Positions 31,876-40,593 of a DNA stretch of 64,000 nucleotides are shown here, piece after piece. Source of the DNA: Caulobacter sp. (GTDB lineage: Bacteria > Pseudomonadota > Alphaproteobacteria > Caulobacterales > Caulobacteraceae); contig JAQGIP010000143.1 of NCBI GenBank assembly GCA_028291055.1, positions 1-64,000 on the forward strand, written 5' to 3'. A model generated the notes under the pieces. That model was not told the origin of the DNA and did not search any database. It saw only the letters and a list, made by a program, of their open reading frames with translations. The stretch's first letter is position 1, and each line of letters begins with the position of its first letter. The translations under genes and the position numbers were made by a program.

Positions 31876-33068
31876 CGGCCTATGCGGATGATGAGGAGTA
31901 TCGGTTGGCAGAGGAGCAACGGTTGCGCGGCCACCTGGCTGAAAACGTGGTGCCGCTGCACGACGGCGTCGCCGCCAAGCCGCCGTTCAAGTTCAGGCGC
32001 GAAAAGCTGGGCGAAATAGAGCCGGGCTCAGTCGAGTGGCGGGTCAAGTATTTCATGCCCGCGCTGGGCGTGGCGATCCTGTACGGCGCGTCCACAGTTG
32101 GGAAGTCGTTCCTGGTGCTGTGGCTGTGCCTGCGGATCGCTCTGGGCAAGCACGTCATGGGCCACCGGACCAAGCAGGCCGGCGCGCTCTACGTCGCCGC
32201 CGAAGGCCAGAACGGCATGCGCAAACGCATCAAGGCCATCCGCGAGAAATACGGCATCTCCTCCGAGCTGTTCCAGTTCATCGGGGCCTCGCTCAACCTA
32301 CTCGACGATGCCCATGTGGAGGCGCTGATCACGGCGGCCCAAGAGGCCGACGAAGAGATGCGCACGGCGACCGGCATAGGTCTTGGCATCATCGTCATCG
32401 ACACGACGTCTGCGAGCATGCCTGGGGGCAACGAGAACGCCGGGGAGGACATGTCCCGGATCATGACGAACGGCCAGAAGATCGGCACGGCCGTAGGCGC
32501 GCTGGTCATGTTCGTCGCCCACCCCGGCAAGGACGAAACCCGTGGTGTTCGCGGCTGGTCTGGGCAGTTCGGAAACGTAGACGCCGTCTACAAAATCCAG
32601 AAGTCGGACTTGGATCCGAAACTCAAGGTTGGCGTCGTCGAGAAGCTGAAGGACGGGCCGGACGGAGAACGCTTCGCCTACCGCCTACAGCCTTTCGACA
32701 TGGGCGTGGATGAGGATGGCGACGCCGTCACATCGGCTTATCCGGTGTTCGAAGGCGTGCCGGATGAGGGCGGCGGAAGGCGTCGCCAGCCGGTTTCTGA
32801 GAAGCCTGGACCGGCCCTAATCCTGCGTTCTCTGCATCAAATGTTGGAAGCGGGACAAGGCGTCATTGTCCCGGCCTATCCCGGTGTCCCACCCGGTACG
32901 CAAGGGGTGGAGCGACGCGCGCTTCGCGAGCGCGCCGTGCTTCAGGGCTATTCGGACCCCGACGAAAAGCCGGACACGATAAAGCGTAGCGTAAACAGAG
33001 ACATACAGGCCCTCGCAGCCGCCAATCGCATCCGTGTGGAGGGGGATTACGTATGGCCACTGAAGTGA
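31872..33068 (+). CDS. RepA-like AAA ATPase/helicase
   Basis: The 398-aa protein resembles the hexameric RepA/AAA_25 family. Walker A is GASTVGKSFLVLWLC (about residue 70), the next conserved block is ALYVAAEGQNGMRKRIKAIR, Walker B is IIVIDTTSASMPGGNENAGE (about 173), and a sensor-like VMFVAHPGKDETRGVRGWSG follows. The last 80 residues (LRSLHQMLEAGQG, DTIKRSVNRDIQALAAANRI) look like a winged-helix tail. With the prim-pol it forms a minimal replisome that opens the origin and unwinds DNA. The 3' part contains several GGGACA motifs. Confidence 0.85.
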   Translation: MTAYADDEEYRLAEEQRLRGHLAENVVPLHDGVAAKPPFKFRREKLGEIEPGSVEWRVKYFMPALGVAILYGASTVGKSFLVLWLCLRIALGKHVMGHRTKQAGALYVAAEGQNGMRKRIKAIREKYGISSELFQFIGASLNLLDDAHVEALITAAQEADEEMRTATGIGLGIIVIDTTSASMPGGNENAGEDMSRIMTNGQKIGTAVGALVMFVAHPGKDETRGVRGWSGQFGNVDAVYKIQKSDLDPKLKVGVVEKLKDGPDGERFAYRLQPFDMGVDEDGDAVTSAYPVFEGVPDEGGGRRRQPVSEKPGPALILRSLHQMLEAGQGVIVPAYPGVPPGTQGVERRALRERAVLQGYSDPDEKPDTIKRSVNRDIQALAAANRIRVEGDYVWPLK

Positions 33069-33178
33069 AATCCCCTGGTCGGGCCGCCACGCTCCACGTG
33101 GGACAAATCTGTCCCGCACCCCAGGTGGGACAAGTGGGACAAAAACCCTATAGGGGTTTGTCCCTGTCCCGGTGTCCC
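32854..33178. repeat. GGGACA iteron-like cluster
   Basis: About ten copies of GGGACA in both orientations: three between 32854 and 32892 and seven in the roughly 80 bases from 33099 to 33178. The stronger forms are GTGGGACA and its complement. In the middle sits CCCTATAGGG (33146-33155), a perfect palindrome flanked by AAA and TTT. The cluster overlaps the end of the helicase gene and the start of the next gene, a common place for a phage origin. Confidence 0.55.
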
Positions 33179-33670
33179 ACCCCGGTCCTGGGCGACCTCG
33201 CATCCTCCAAATTCCAGCACCAGCCCCCGGCGCCTAAGATCGGCCCGAAGGCCTGGACCGATGCGGACTGGGAAACGGTGAAGACCGCCCGAGGGCTGGT
33301 CCGGCCCACCCCCTACGCCGATCTCGGGCGCCAGCTCGGCCGGACGCCAAAGTCCGTTCGGGAGAAGTTCGAAGCGGAGATGCGGGCTGAGCGCGACGGC
33401 ACGGCCCGCGACCGCCAGGACTGGCGCAGCGCGCAGATCCTCGGCTCCGGCCTGGGCGATGAGCGCTTCGTCAAGAAGCTGATGGAAGGCGGTGGCCACA
33501 CGCGCTCCGTCACGGTCAAGCGGGTCTCGGCGGTGAAGTGGCCGGAGCCTGCGGTGTTCACGGTCTACTTCGGCCCGGACGGTCAACCCCGCCCCTGCCG
33601 GATGGCCTGGTGTCAGTGCATTGCGACGGGGGGAAAGCCCTGCCCGCGCCGGAAGGAATTGAAGCTGTGA
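33053..33670 (+). CDS. Unknown phage protein next to replication genes (205 aa)
   Basis: ATG 33053 overlaps the helicase gene by 16 bases. Residues 1-50 are encoded by the GGGACA repeats and read as low-complexity (HVGQICPAPQVGQVGQK). The folded part begins near residue 65: KAWTDADWETVKTARGLVRP then TPYADLGRQLGRTPKSVREK, a SANT/Myb or HTH-like helical unit. The C-terminal half has AVFTVYFGPDGQPRPCRMAW followed by CQCIATGGKPC, a Cys-rich end that could bind zinc. The function is not recognised, but DNA binding is likely. Confidence 0.6.
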   Translation: MATEVKSPGRAATLHVGQICPAPQVGQVGQKPYRGLSLSRCPTPVLGDLASSKFQHQPPAPKIGPKAWTDADWETVKTARGLVRPTPYADLGRQLGRTPKSVREKFEAEMRAERDGTARDRQDWRSAQILGSGLGDERFVKKLMEGGGHTRSVTVKRVSAVKWPEPAVFTVYFGPDGQPRPCRMAWCQCIATGGKPCPRRKELKL

Positions 33671-33834
33671 TGCGTGACGTGAAGTTCAGCTTGGGCGAGG
33701 TGGCCATGATCATCGTCGGGCAGGGCGTCCTCGCCCAAGTCCTGCATGACACCCGCGATCTGTCAGTGGTGGTGCTGTGCAGCCTCGGGCTGGGCCTGCT
33801 GCTCGGCCTCGTAACCGCCGTGGTGCGGAAATGA
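33670..33834 (+). CDS. Small membrane protein (54 aa)
   Basis: Starts within TGATG (33668-33672). It encodes MRDVKFSLGEVAMIIVGQGV then LAQVLHDTRDLSVVVLCSLG and LGLLLGLVTAVVRK: two short hydrophobic segments. It overlaps the terminase small-subunit gene by ATGA. Its role is unknown. Confidence 0.6.
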   Translation: MRDVKFSLGEVAMIIVGQGVLAQVLHDTRDLSVVVLCSLGLGLLLGLVTAVVRK

Positions 33835-34361
33835 CGAAGGCCACGGCGAAGAAGGTTGGACGGCCCACGGACTACACGGCGGAAGTCGCGGCTGCGATCT
33901 GTGTGGGGATAGCCCTGGGCGACGGTCTCAAGACCGTCTGCGCCGCGCCTGGGTTGCCGGACCCTGCGACGGTCTATCGGTGGCTGGCAGGAAACACGGA
34001 GTTTCGCGAGTTGTACGCACAGGCGCGCGCATGGCAGGGCGAGACGCTGGCCGACGAGGCCCTGGAGATCGCCGACGACGGGTCAGCCGACTACAAGCTG
34101 GGCGGCCGTGATGGCGCCGAGATCGTCATCGACCACGAACACATCTCGCGCTCCAAACTGCGGGTGGAGCAGCGCCGTTGGCACGCCGCGAAGCTGGCGC
34201 CCAAGAAGTTCGGCGACCGGGTCGCGGTCGAGGCCAGCGGGCCGGACGGCAAGCCCATCGAGCTGGCGGCCATGACGGACCGCATGGCAAAACTCCCGCG
34301 CGCCCTCCGCGATCAGATGAAGGCCCTGATGCAGGAAGCCCAGAAGGCCGTGAAGGCATGA
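33831..34361 (+). CDS. Terminase small subunit
   Basis: The 176-aa protein recognises viral DNA and starts packaging. It begins MTKATAKKVGRPTDYTAEVA and has the DNA-binding HTH CVGIALGDGLKTVCAAPGLP then DPATVYRWLAGNTEFRELYA, matching the small terminase group that includes Sf6-type proteins. A central oligomerisation helix (ETLADEALEIADDG) and RSKLRVEQRRWHAAKLAPKK follow, a family hallmark. It is coupled by ATGA overlaps on both sides. Confidence 0.85.
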   Translation: MTKATAKKVGRPTDYTAEVAAAICVGIALGDGLKTVCAAPGLPDPATVYRWLAGNTEFRELYAQARAWQGETLADEALEIADDGSADYKLGGRDGAEIVIDHEHISRSKLRVEQRRWHAAKLAPKKFGDRVAVEASGPDGKPIELAAMTDRMAKLPRALRDQMKALMQEAQKAVKA

Positions 34362-34654
34362 GCGCCGCCGACGACATGCGCGAGGCCCTGATAACCCGCC
34401 TCTACGGGGCTCTTGCCCAGCGCGCCGGCGTCAGCGTCCAGACCGTCACCAGGGCCGTGGACGAAGCCATGACGGGCACGGACTGGGCGAACATGCTGGA
34501 TGGCCTGGTCGCGGCCGACGCCGCCGCGCAGGCCTACAAGCTGGCCCACGATGGATCGCCCCCGGCCAACCTGGCCACCTATGACACCGCCTGGTCAGGC
34601 GCCCGTGCGGCGCAGCGCACCAACGTCCGCGATCAGTACGAGGTGCTGGTCTGA
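34358..34654 (+). CDS. Unknown protein between terminase subunits (98 aa)
   Basis: Reads MSAADDMREALITRLYGALA, then GVSVQTVTRAVDEAMTGTDW and YDTAWSGARAAQRTNVRDQY. It is helical, with no recognised family. The overlaps (ATGA at its start, TGATG at its end) place it in the packaging operon. Confidence 0.6.
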   Translation: MSAADDMREALITRLYGALAQRAGVSVQTVTRAVDEAMTGTDWANMLDGLVAADAAAQAYKLAHDGSPPANLATYDTAWSGARAAQRTNVRDQYEVLV

Positions 34655-36249
34655 TGCTGACCGAGGCCGACATCGAGGCGGTGGCCGCTGATCCCGATCT
34701 GGCCTGGCGCGCCATGCAGCTGGCCGACGCCCGCGAGAGCTTCGCCGACTTCTGCGCCCTGATCGAGATACCGCAGGCCCCGCTCAAGGCGGAGCTGGAG
34801 GAAGACGAACGCGACGGCGTGGATGAGGCCGACAACGACAGCGAGCCCGACACGGCCGTCTTCCCGACGATCCAGCGTGAAGACGCCGCACACCTGGTGC
34901 TGCTGATGGACGCCTTGCAGAAGGTCGAGGCGGGGGAGATCACCCGGCTCATGGTGTTCATGCCGCCCGGCGGCGCTAAGAGCACCTACTGCTCGGTGTG
35001 CTTCCCGCCGTGGTTCATGGGCCGCAAGCCCCGCCGCAACGTCCTGCTGGCCACCTATGGGAGCATCCTGGCGAAGAAGCACGGGCGCCGGGCCCGGTCG
35101 GTGGTCAAACAGAAGGTGTATTCGGAGATCTTCAACACCGGCCTGAGCGCCGCCACCAAGGCCGCCGACGAATGGGCCCTGACCAACGAAAACGAGTTCA
35201 TGGCCGGCGGCATCCTGTCCGGCATCACCGGCACGCGCGCCGACCTGATCGTCATCGACGACCCGATCAAGGGCCGCGCGGAAGCCGACAGCGAGACCAT
35301 CCGCGACCGGACCTGGGCCGAGTTCAAGGACAGCATCCGCACCCGCATCAAGCCCGGCTGTCGCATGGTGGTGGTGCAAACCCGCTGGCATGAAGACGAC
35401 CTCTCCGGCCGCATCTTGCCCAACGACTACGACGGCAAGACGGGCTGGGTCGATGGCAAAGATGGTGACCGCTGGTATGTGATCAGCATCCCCGCTGAAG
35501 CCGACCGCGACGACGACCCCCTGGGCCGCGCCAAGGGCGAGATGTTCTGGCCCGAGTGGTTCCCCGCTGAGCACTGGCGTGCTTTTCGTCAGGAGCCGCG
35601 CACCTGGGCCAGCCTGTTTCAGCAGAAGCCCCGGCCCGACGAGGGCTCATACTTCCTGCGCACATGGTTCACCCGCTTCGCGCCCGAGGCCCTGCCTCAG
35701 AGCGTCCGCTATGTGATCACCAGCGACTATGCGGTGCGGCCCAAGGGCGGCGACTACACCGTCCACCTGGTGTGGGCCATCGACCAGGCCATGAACGTCT
35801 GGCTGGTCGACATATGGCGGGGTCAGGAGGCCTCTGACATCTGGATCGAGGCCCTGATCGATCTCATCCTCCACTACCGCCACAAGGGCGGCGGGTCTGT
35901 CCGGGTGATCGGCGAGGCTGGCGTGATCTACCGGGCCATCTCGCCCACGCTGACCGTGCGAATGAGGGAGCGGAAGGCCAGCGCTAAGCTGGAGACCATG
36001 TCGCCCAACGGTTCCGACAAGGTGGGTCGGGCTCGAGGTTTCCAGGCCATGGCCCGGGCGGGCCGGGTGCGCGTCATCGACAGCATGGAGGGCGACGTCT
36101 TCATGGACGAGTGCGTCAGCTTCCCCGCCGGCCGCAACGACGACCAGGTGGACGGCGCCAGCCTGATAGGGCGGGCCCTGGACACCATCACCGGAGCCCC
36201 GCGCACGGGGCGACCTGAGTACGCCGACACCGGCAACGTGTTCAGCTGA
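34654..36249 (+). CDS. Terminase large subunit
   Basis: The 531-aa protein is the packaging motor. The ATPase domain has Walker A MPPGGAKSTYCSVCF (about residue 103) and Walker B LIVIDDPIK (about 198), then MVVVQTRWHEDDLSGRIL as the coupling region. The nuclease (RNase H-like) domain includes RYVITSDYAVRPKGGDYTVH (first Asp) and FPAGRNDDQVDGASLIGRAL near the C-terminus (last acidic motif). Length and layout match podovirus and siphovirus TerL proteins. Confidence 0.93.
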   Translation: MLTEADIEAVAADPDLAWRAMQLADARESFADFCALIEIPQAPLKAELEEDERDGVDEADNDSEPDTAVFPTIQREDAAHLVLLMDALQKVEAGEITRLMVFMPPGGAKSTYCSVCFPPWFMGRKPRRNVLLATYGSILAKKHGRRARSVVKQKVYSEIFNTGLSAATKAADEWALTNENEFMAGGILSGITGTRADLIVIDDPIKGRAEADSETIRDRTWAEFKDSIRTRIKPGCRMVVVQTRWHEDDLSGRILPNDYDGKTGWVDGKDGDRWYVISIPAEADRDDDPLGRAKGEMFWPEWFPAEHWRAFRQEPRTWASLFQQKPRPDEGSYFLRTWFTRFAPEALPQSVRYVITSDYAVRPKGGDYTVHLVWAIDQAMNVWLVDIWRGQEASDIWIEALIDLILHYRHKGGGSVRVIGEAGVIYRAISPTLTVRMRERKASAKLETMSPNGSDKVGRARGFQAMARAGRVRVIDSMEGDVFMDECVSFPAGRNDDQVDGASLIGRALDTITGAPRTGRPEYADTGNVFS

Positions 36250-36260
36250 TATTCCAGCAC
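36248..36260 (+). repeat. GATATTCCAGCAC motif, copy 1
   Basis: Thirteen bases shared exactly with 39442, 41559 and 54158. This copy overlaps the terminase stop and lies 47 bp before GTG 36308. Confidence 0.75.
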
Positions 36261-36307
36261 TCCCGCCAGAGGGGCGACAACACGGCATCCCTGTAAGGAG
36301 CCGCCCC

Positions 36308-36499
36308 GTGGCCTTCGGCGCAAAGCCCAACGTCCAAACCGCCCCGCCGCCGCCCACCGTGGACCAGGCGAAGATCGATGCCGACCGCGCCGACCTTGTC
36401 CGCAAGCGTCAGGGCGCCGCCGCCACCTACGTCTCCACGCCCGGCGGCCGTACCGTCGGCGGTGTCGCCACCAAGATGATCCTCGGCCAAGGGGGTTAG
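36308..36499 (+). CDS. Small unknown phage protein (63 aa)
   Basis: GTG 36308 with AAGGAG upstream. MAFGAKPNVQTAPPPPTVDQ has a Pro-rich start, then AKIDADRADLVRKRQGAAAT and a Gly-rich end. No fold is recognised. It sits between terminase and portal, where some podoviruses carry a small virion protein. It ends immediately before the portal gene. Confidence 0.6.
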   Translation: MAFGAKPNVQTAPPPPTVDQAKIDADRADLVRKRQGAAATYVSTPGGRTVGGVATKMILGQGG

Positions 36500-38155
36500 G
36501 TGGCAGACGACCGCGCCGACGCCATCCTGCGCCGCCAGAGCCGTCTGGAGGGCGAGCGGGCCAACTGGGAAAGCCACTGGGCAGAAGCGGCCGAGCGCGT
36601 GCTGCCGCGCCAGCGTGACTTCCAGGGCGCCAAGCGCACCGGCGGCGAGAAGCAGAGCGAGCGGGTGTTCGATAGTACCGCCCCCCTTGCGCTGGAGAAG
36701 TTCGCCGCCGCCATGGAGTCCATGCTCACCCCGCGCAACCAGCGCTGGCACGAGTTGGACGTCCAACAGGTGGACAGCGAGAACCTGCCGCAGGCGGTCA
36801 AGGAATACCTCTACTCCGTCACCTCGATCCTGTTCCGCTTGCGCTATGCGCCGTCGGCCAACTTCGCCAGCCAGGCGCAGGAGAATTATATCGGCCTTGG
36901 GGCCTTCGGGACCGCCGGGCTGTTCGTCGATGAGATGCTGGGCATAGGCCTGCGCTACCGCGCCATCTCCCTGGCCGAGCTGTTCATTGCCGAGAACCAC
37001 CAAGGCGTCATCGACACCGTCCACCGGCGCTTTGAATTGACCGCCAGGCAGGCCCGGCAGAAGTGGGGCGACGGTCTGCCAGACCCCATCGCCAAAGCGG
37101 CCGAGCGTGAGCCCGACCGTAAGTTTGAGTTCGTCCACGCCGTCCAGCCCAACGAAGAGGTCATGTACGGCCGCCGCGACTGGCGGGGCATGAAGTTCGG
37201 CTCCTGCTACATCGCCGTGGAGGGCCGCAAGATCGTGGCCGAGGGCGGCTTCCGGTCCTTCCCCTACGCCGTCTCGCGCTACGTCACCGCCCCGCGCGAG
37301 GTCTATGGCCGCTCGCCCGCCATGCAGGTGCTCGCCGACATCAAGACAGTGAACGAACAGCAGAAGACCCTGCTGCGCACCGGCCAGCTGGTCGCCTCGC
37401 CCCCGCTGCTGCTCTCCGACGACGCCAGCCTTACCCCGTTCAAGATGCGGCCCGAGGCGCTGAACTACGGCGCCCTCGATGCCAACGGCATGGAATTGGT
37501 CAAGCCCCTCCAGATCGGCGCGAACCTGCCCATCACCCGCGAGATGGTCCAGGACAGCCGCGAGGTCATCAACGACGCCTTCCTCATCAACCTGTTCCGC
37601 ATCTTGGTGGAGAAGGGCCCGGCGATCACGGCCACCGAGGCCATGCAGCTGGCGCAGGAGAAGGGCGAACTGCTCGCGCCCACCATGGGCCGGCAACAAT
37701 CCGAGTTCCTGGGCCCGCTGATCCAGCGCGAGCTCGACATCGCTTCCATGGCGGGCCTGCTGCCCAAGATGCCGCCTGAGATGCGGGAGATGTCCGGCGA
37801 AGTCAGCGTGGAATACACCTCGCCCCTGATGCGCGCCCAACGGGCGGGCGAAGGCGCGGCCATCCTGACCACGATCAGCCAGGTGGGCCCGCTGGCAGCC
37901 ATCGACGCCTCCATCATGCGGGTGTTCAAGGGCGCCGAGACCGTGCGCCGGCTGGCCGACATCAACGGCATGCCGCCGGACCTGCTGCACTCGCCCGATG
38001 AGCTGGCGGCCATGGACGAGGCGGAGGCGCAGCAGAAGCAAGTCGAACAGATGCTCCAGGCCGCACCGCTGGCCGCTGGAGCCGCCGCCGACTTCGCGAA
38101 GGCGCAGAGCCTCACCGGAGCGGGCGGCCTCGCCGCGCCGCAGATCATCCAATGA
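36500..38155 (+). CDS. Portal / head-tail connector protein (T7 gp8-like)
   Basis: The 551-aa protein forms the dodecameric portal through which DNA enters and leaves the head. N-terminal blocks (RRQSRLEGERANWESHWAEA, AERVLPRQRDFQGAKRTGGE, STAPLALEKFAAAMESMLTP) are the signature of the podovirus head-tail connector family. The C-terminal half is helical (EKGPAITATEAMQLAQEKGE). GTG 36500 starts directly after the previous stop. The end overlaps the next gene by ATGA. Confidence 0.9.
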   Translation: MADDRADAILRRQSRLEGERANWESHWAEAAERVLPRQRDFQGAKRTGGEKQSERVFDSTAPLALEKFAAAMESMLTPRNQRWHELDVQQVDSENLPQAVKEYLYSVTSILFRLRYAPSANFASQAQENYIGLGAFGTAGLFVDEMLGIGLRYRAISLAELFIAENHQGVIDTVHRRFELTARQARQKWGDGLPDPIAKAAEREPDRKFEFVHAVQPNEEVMYGRRDWRGMKFGSCYIAVEGRKIVAEGGFRSFPYAVSRYVTAPREVYGRSPAMQVLADIKTVNEQQKTLLRTGQLVASPPLLLSDDASLTPFKMRPEALNYGALDANGMELVKPLQIGANLPITREMVQDSREVINDAFLINLFRILVEKGPAITATEAMQLAQEKGELLAPTMGRQQSEFLGPLIQRELDIASMAGLLPKMPPEMREMSGEVSVEYTSPLMRAQRAGEGAAILTTISQVGPLAAIDASIMRVFKGAETVRRLADINGMPPDLLHSPDELAAMDEAEAQQKQVEQMLQAAPLAAGAAADFAKAQSLTGAGGLAAPQIIQ

Positions 38156-38430
38156 GCCTGCTGGTCAACCGCAAGCGCGCCTACGCCCGCCTCTTCGCCA
38201 TGGTGAACGGCGAGCCGCAGGGCGACGCCCACACCGTCCTGGCCGACCTCAAGCGCTTCGCCCGCATAGGCGAGGCCCCCATCGTCGTGTCGCCCATGAC
38301 CGGAGCCGTCGACCCCATCGCATCGGCCGTCCGGGCCGGGCGACAGGAAGCCGTGAACCGCATCCTGGCGATGATCCACATCTCCGACCGCGCCGTTTTC
38401 AACCTGAGAGAAGAACCAGACCATGACTGA
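38152..38430 (+). CDS. Bbp19-like phage protein
   Basis: The 92-aa protein has the pattern of the Bbp19 family of podoviruses: KRAYARLFAMVNGEPQGDAH, TVLADLKRFARIG, then DPIASAVRAGRQEAVNRILA and MIHISD. Its function is not settled. The position right after the portal gene is conserved in Bordetella phage BPP-1-like genomes. Confidence 0.7.
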   Translation: MSLLVNRKRAYARLFAMVNGEPQGDAHTVLADLKRFARIGEAPIVVSPMTGAVDPIASAVRAGRQEAVNRILAMIHISDRAVFNLREEPDHD

Positions 38431-39373
38431 TGCTGCCACGGGCGGGGCTGACGCCACCGTCATCCCGGCCGCCGCGCCTGCCGCTGCTCCCGCCCCCGCC
38501 GCCGCCCCAGTAGGAGCCGCCGCCGCGCTGCTCGCTGGCAAGGTGGACCCCGCCGCCGCGCCTGCGGCTCCCGCCGCCTCGGCCGCGCCCGCGCCCACGC
38601 CCGCCGCTCCGGCCGGACAATCCTTCCTGGACAGCATCGAAGGCCTGCCCGACGACGTGAAGACCTGGGCCCAGTCCAAGGGCTTCCCCACCCTCAAGGA
38701 CGCCATCGAGGCGGGCTTCCAATCCGAGAAGCTGGTGGGCGCCGACACCGTGCCCCTGCCCACCGACGAGAACGACAAGGAAGGGCTGGACCGCGCCTAT
38801 AAGGCCCTGGGCCGCCCTGACGACGTCAGCGCCTACGGCCTGGACAAAATCGAGGGCGCGGACCCGGCGTTCGCCGGCGCCATGGGCGCCGCCTTCCTGG
38901 ACGCTGGGCTCAACCCGGCGCAGGCCGCCAAGCTGGCCGCCGCCAACCAGGCCTATGCGGTCGCGGCAGAGGAGAAGGCGCAGGCGGAGTATCAGACGCG
39001 TAGCAGCGCGGAAGTCACCGAACTGGCCACCGAGTGGGGCAAGGACTTCGACGCCCGCGTGGAGCTGGGCGCGCGCGCGGCGCGGCAGTACGGCCTGATC
39101 GACCATGCGCCCGCCATCGAGCGGGCCATCGGGTCGAAGGCCATGCTGCAACTCCTCCACAAGATCGGCGCGTCCACGGGCGAAGCCGCCTTTGAGATCG
39201 GCGACCACAAGCCCGGCTTCAGCCTTTCGCAGGACCAGGCCAAGGCCCGCATCGAAAGCCTGAAGCAGGACAAGGCGTTCGGGGCCAAGCTGCTGGCCGG
39301 CGACGCCACCTCCAAGGAGGAATGGACCCGCCTTCACCAGATCGGCCACCCTGATCAGAAGGCCCCGGCCTGA
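38423..39373 (+). CDS. Probable capsid scaffolding protein
   Basis: The 316-aa product opens with a long Ala/Pro-rich disordered stretch (residues 1-65), then LDSIEGLPDDVKTWAQSKGF, PTLKDAIEAGFQSEKLVGAD, LGRPDDVSAYGLDKIEGADP and helical parts up to FSLSQDQAKARIESLKQDKA. The blocks DDVSAYGL and WAQSKGFPTLKDA are typical of scaffold-like proteins encoded between portal and capsid. An assembly role is inferred from position and composition. Confidence 0.75.
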   Translation: MTDAATGGADATVIPAAAPAAAPAPAAAPVGAAAALLAGKVDPAAAPAAPAASAAPAPTPAAPAGQSFLDSIEGLPDDVKTWAQSKGFPTLKDAIEAGFQSEKLVGADTVPLPTDENDKEGLDRAYKALGRPDDVSAYGLDKIEGADPAFAGAMGAAFLDAGLNPAQAAKLAAANQAYAVAAEEKAQAEYQTRSSAEVTELATEWGKDFDARVELGARAARQYGLIDHAPAIERAIGSKAMLQLLHKIGASTGEAAFEIGDHKPGFSLSQDQAKARIESLKQDKAFGAKLLAGDATSKEEWTRLHQIGHPDQKAPA

Positions 39374-39594
39374 TGACGGAAGCTCCTGAGGCCACCCCGG
39401 CGCAGGCCGGGGAACAGGCGGGCGTTGGCGATCTCACGCGGGATATTCCAGCACTCCGGCTGAACCTCCTAAGACTGGTCCATCGTCACGACCAAGAGCC
39501 CAAGACGGCCATTGAGCGGGCGAAGGTGCTGGAGGCCTACGTGCTCGCCGACGACTCGGTGAAGCCGGGCCGCAAGGCCCCGGCCGCCGCCTAA
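39373..39594 (+). CDS. Small unknown phage protein (73 aa)
   Basis: Begins in TGATG with the scaffold stop and reads MTEAPEATPAQAGEQAGVGD, then RLVHRHDQEPKTAIERAKVL. Its codons for DIPAL overlap the second GATATTCCAGCAC motif, which argues that the motif rather than the protein may be what is selected here. No family is recognised. Confidence 0.5.
   Translation: MTEAPEATPAQAGEQAGVGDLTRDIPALRLNLLRLVHRHDQEPKTAIERAKVLEAYVLADDSVKPGRKAPAAA
39442..39454 (+). repeat. GATATTCCAGCAC motif, copy 2
   Basis: Exact copy located inside the 73-aa reading frame, 209 bp before the capsid start at 39664. Confidence 0.75.
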
Positions 39595-39663
39595 GACCAG
39601 GCCCCCGCCCCTCACGGCGGATCACGCCCGGAAGAGATTTGACCCCCTTCTGGAGATCCGCCT

Positions 39664-40563
39664 GTGTCGGACCAAATTCGCACCTATTACGCCCAGCAGT
39701 ACGCTTCCACGATTGCGCTGCTGTCCCAGCAAAAGACCTCGCGCCTGTCGGGCGCGGTACGCATCGAGCCCCTGAAGGGCAAGGCGGCCTCGCCCGTCGA
39801 GCAGCTGGGCGCCACCGCCGCGAAGAAGCGAACCACCCGCTACGCGCCGATCCAGCCCAGCTCGCAGCCCGCCGACCGGCCCTGGGTCTATCCCGTCGAC
39901 TACGACTGGGACGACATGATCGACAGCGCCGACAAGCTGCGCCTGCTGATCGACCCCCAATCCGCCTACGTTCAGAACGGCACCGCCGCCATGAACCGGG
40001 CCAAGGACGACGAGATCATCGCCGCCTTCTTCGCCGACCGCCAGACCGGCGAGAACGGCACCAATGTGACCATCTTCCCCACCGGCGCCACCAACGTGGT
40101 GCCGGTCGCCACCGGCGGCACCGGCGCGGTCGGCCTCAACGTGGCCAAGCTGCGCGCCGGCAAGAAGCTGCTGATGGCCGCCGACATCGACCTGGAGAGC
40201 GAGGAAATCTACTGCGCGATCACCGCGTCTCAGCACGACAACCTGCTGGGCGAAATCCAGGTGATCTCCGCCGACTTCAACGGCGGCGACAGGCCCGTCC
40301 TGAAGGACGGCAAGGTCGAACGCTTCCTCGGCATCAACTTCATTCACAGCGAGCGCCTGCTGCTGAATGGCTCCAGCCAGCGCCGCAACCCCCTGTGGGT
40401 CAAGTCGGGCGTCTGCCTGGGCATCTGGAACGAAATCGAGACCGACGTTTCCCAGCGCAAGGATCTCGAAGGCCACCCCTGGCAGGTCTACCTGCAAGGC
40501 ACCTTCGGGGGTTCGCGCCTGGAAGAAAAGAAGGTCATCGAACTGCCCTGCGCCGAGTCGTAA
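39664..40563 (+). CDS. Major capsid protein
   Basis: GTG 39664 starts a 299-aa protein, MSDQIRTYYAQQYASTIALL followed by SQQKTSRLSGAVRIEPLKGK. Further blocks are WVYPVDYDWDDMIDSADKLR and MNRAKDDEIIAAFFADRQTG, then late beta-rich parts VWNE-like ESGVCLGIW and EIETDVSQRKDLEGHPWQVY. This matches the podovirus-type capsid proteins with an HK97 fold that lack a protease domain. The order after scaffold and before tail tubular genes supports the call. Confidence 0.88.
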   Translation: MSDQIRTYYAQQYASTIALLSQQKTSRLSGAVRIEPLKGKAASPVEQLGATAAKKRTTRYAPIQPSSQPADRPWVYPVDYDWDDMIDSADKLRLLIDPQSAYVQNGTAAMNRAKDDEIIAAFFADRQTGENGTNVTIFPTGATNVVPVATGGTGAVGLNVAKLRAGKKLLMAADIDLESEEIYCAITASQHDNLLGEIQVISADFNGGDRPVLKDGKVERFLGINFIHSERLLLNGSSQRRNPLWVKSGVCLGIWNEIETDVSQRKDLEGHPWQVYLQGTFGGSRLEEKKVIELPCAES

Positions 40564-40593
40564 TCACCACATCATCCCGAGGGATATTGAACC

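Noticed and set aside
36242..38152. 636-aa minus-strand frame opposite the portal gene
   Set aside because: The opposite strand encodes a conserved portal protein; this frame is a GC-bias artefact.
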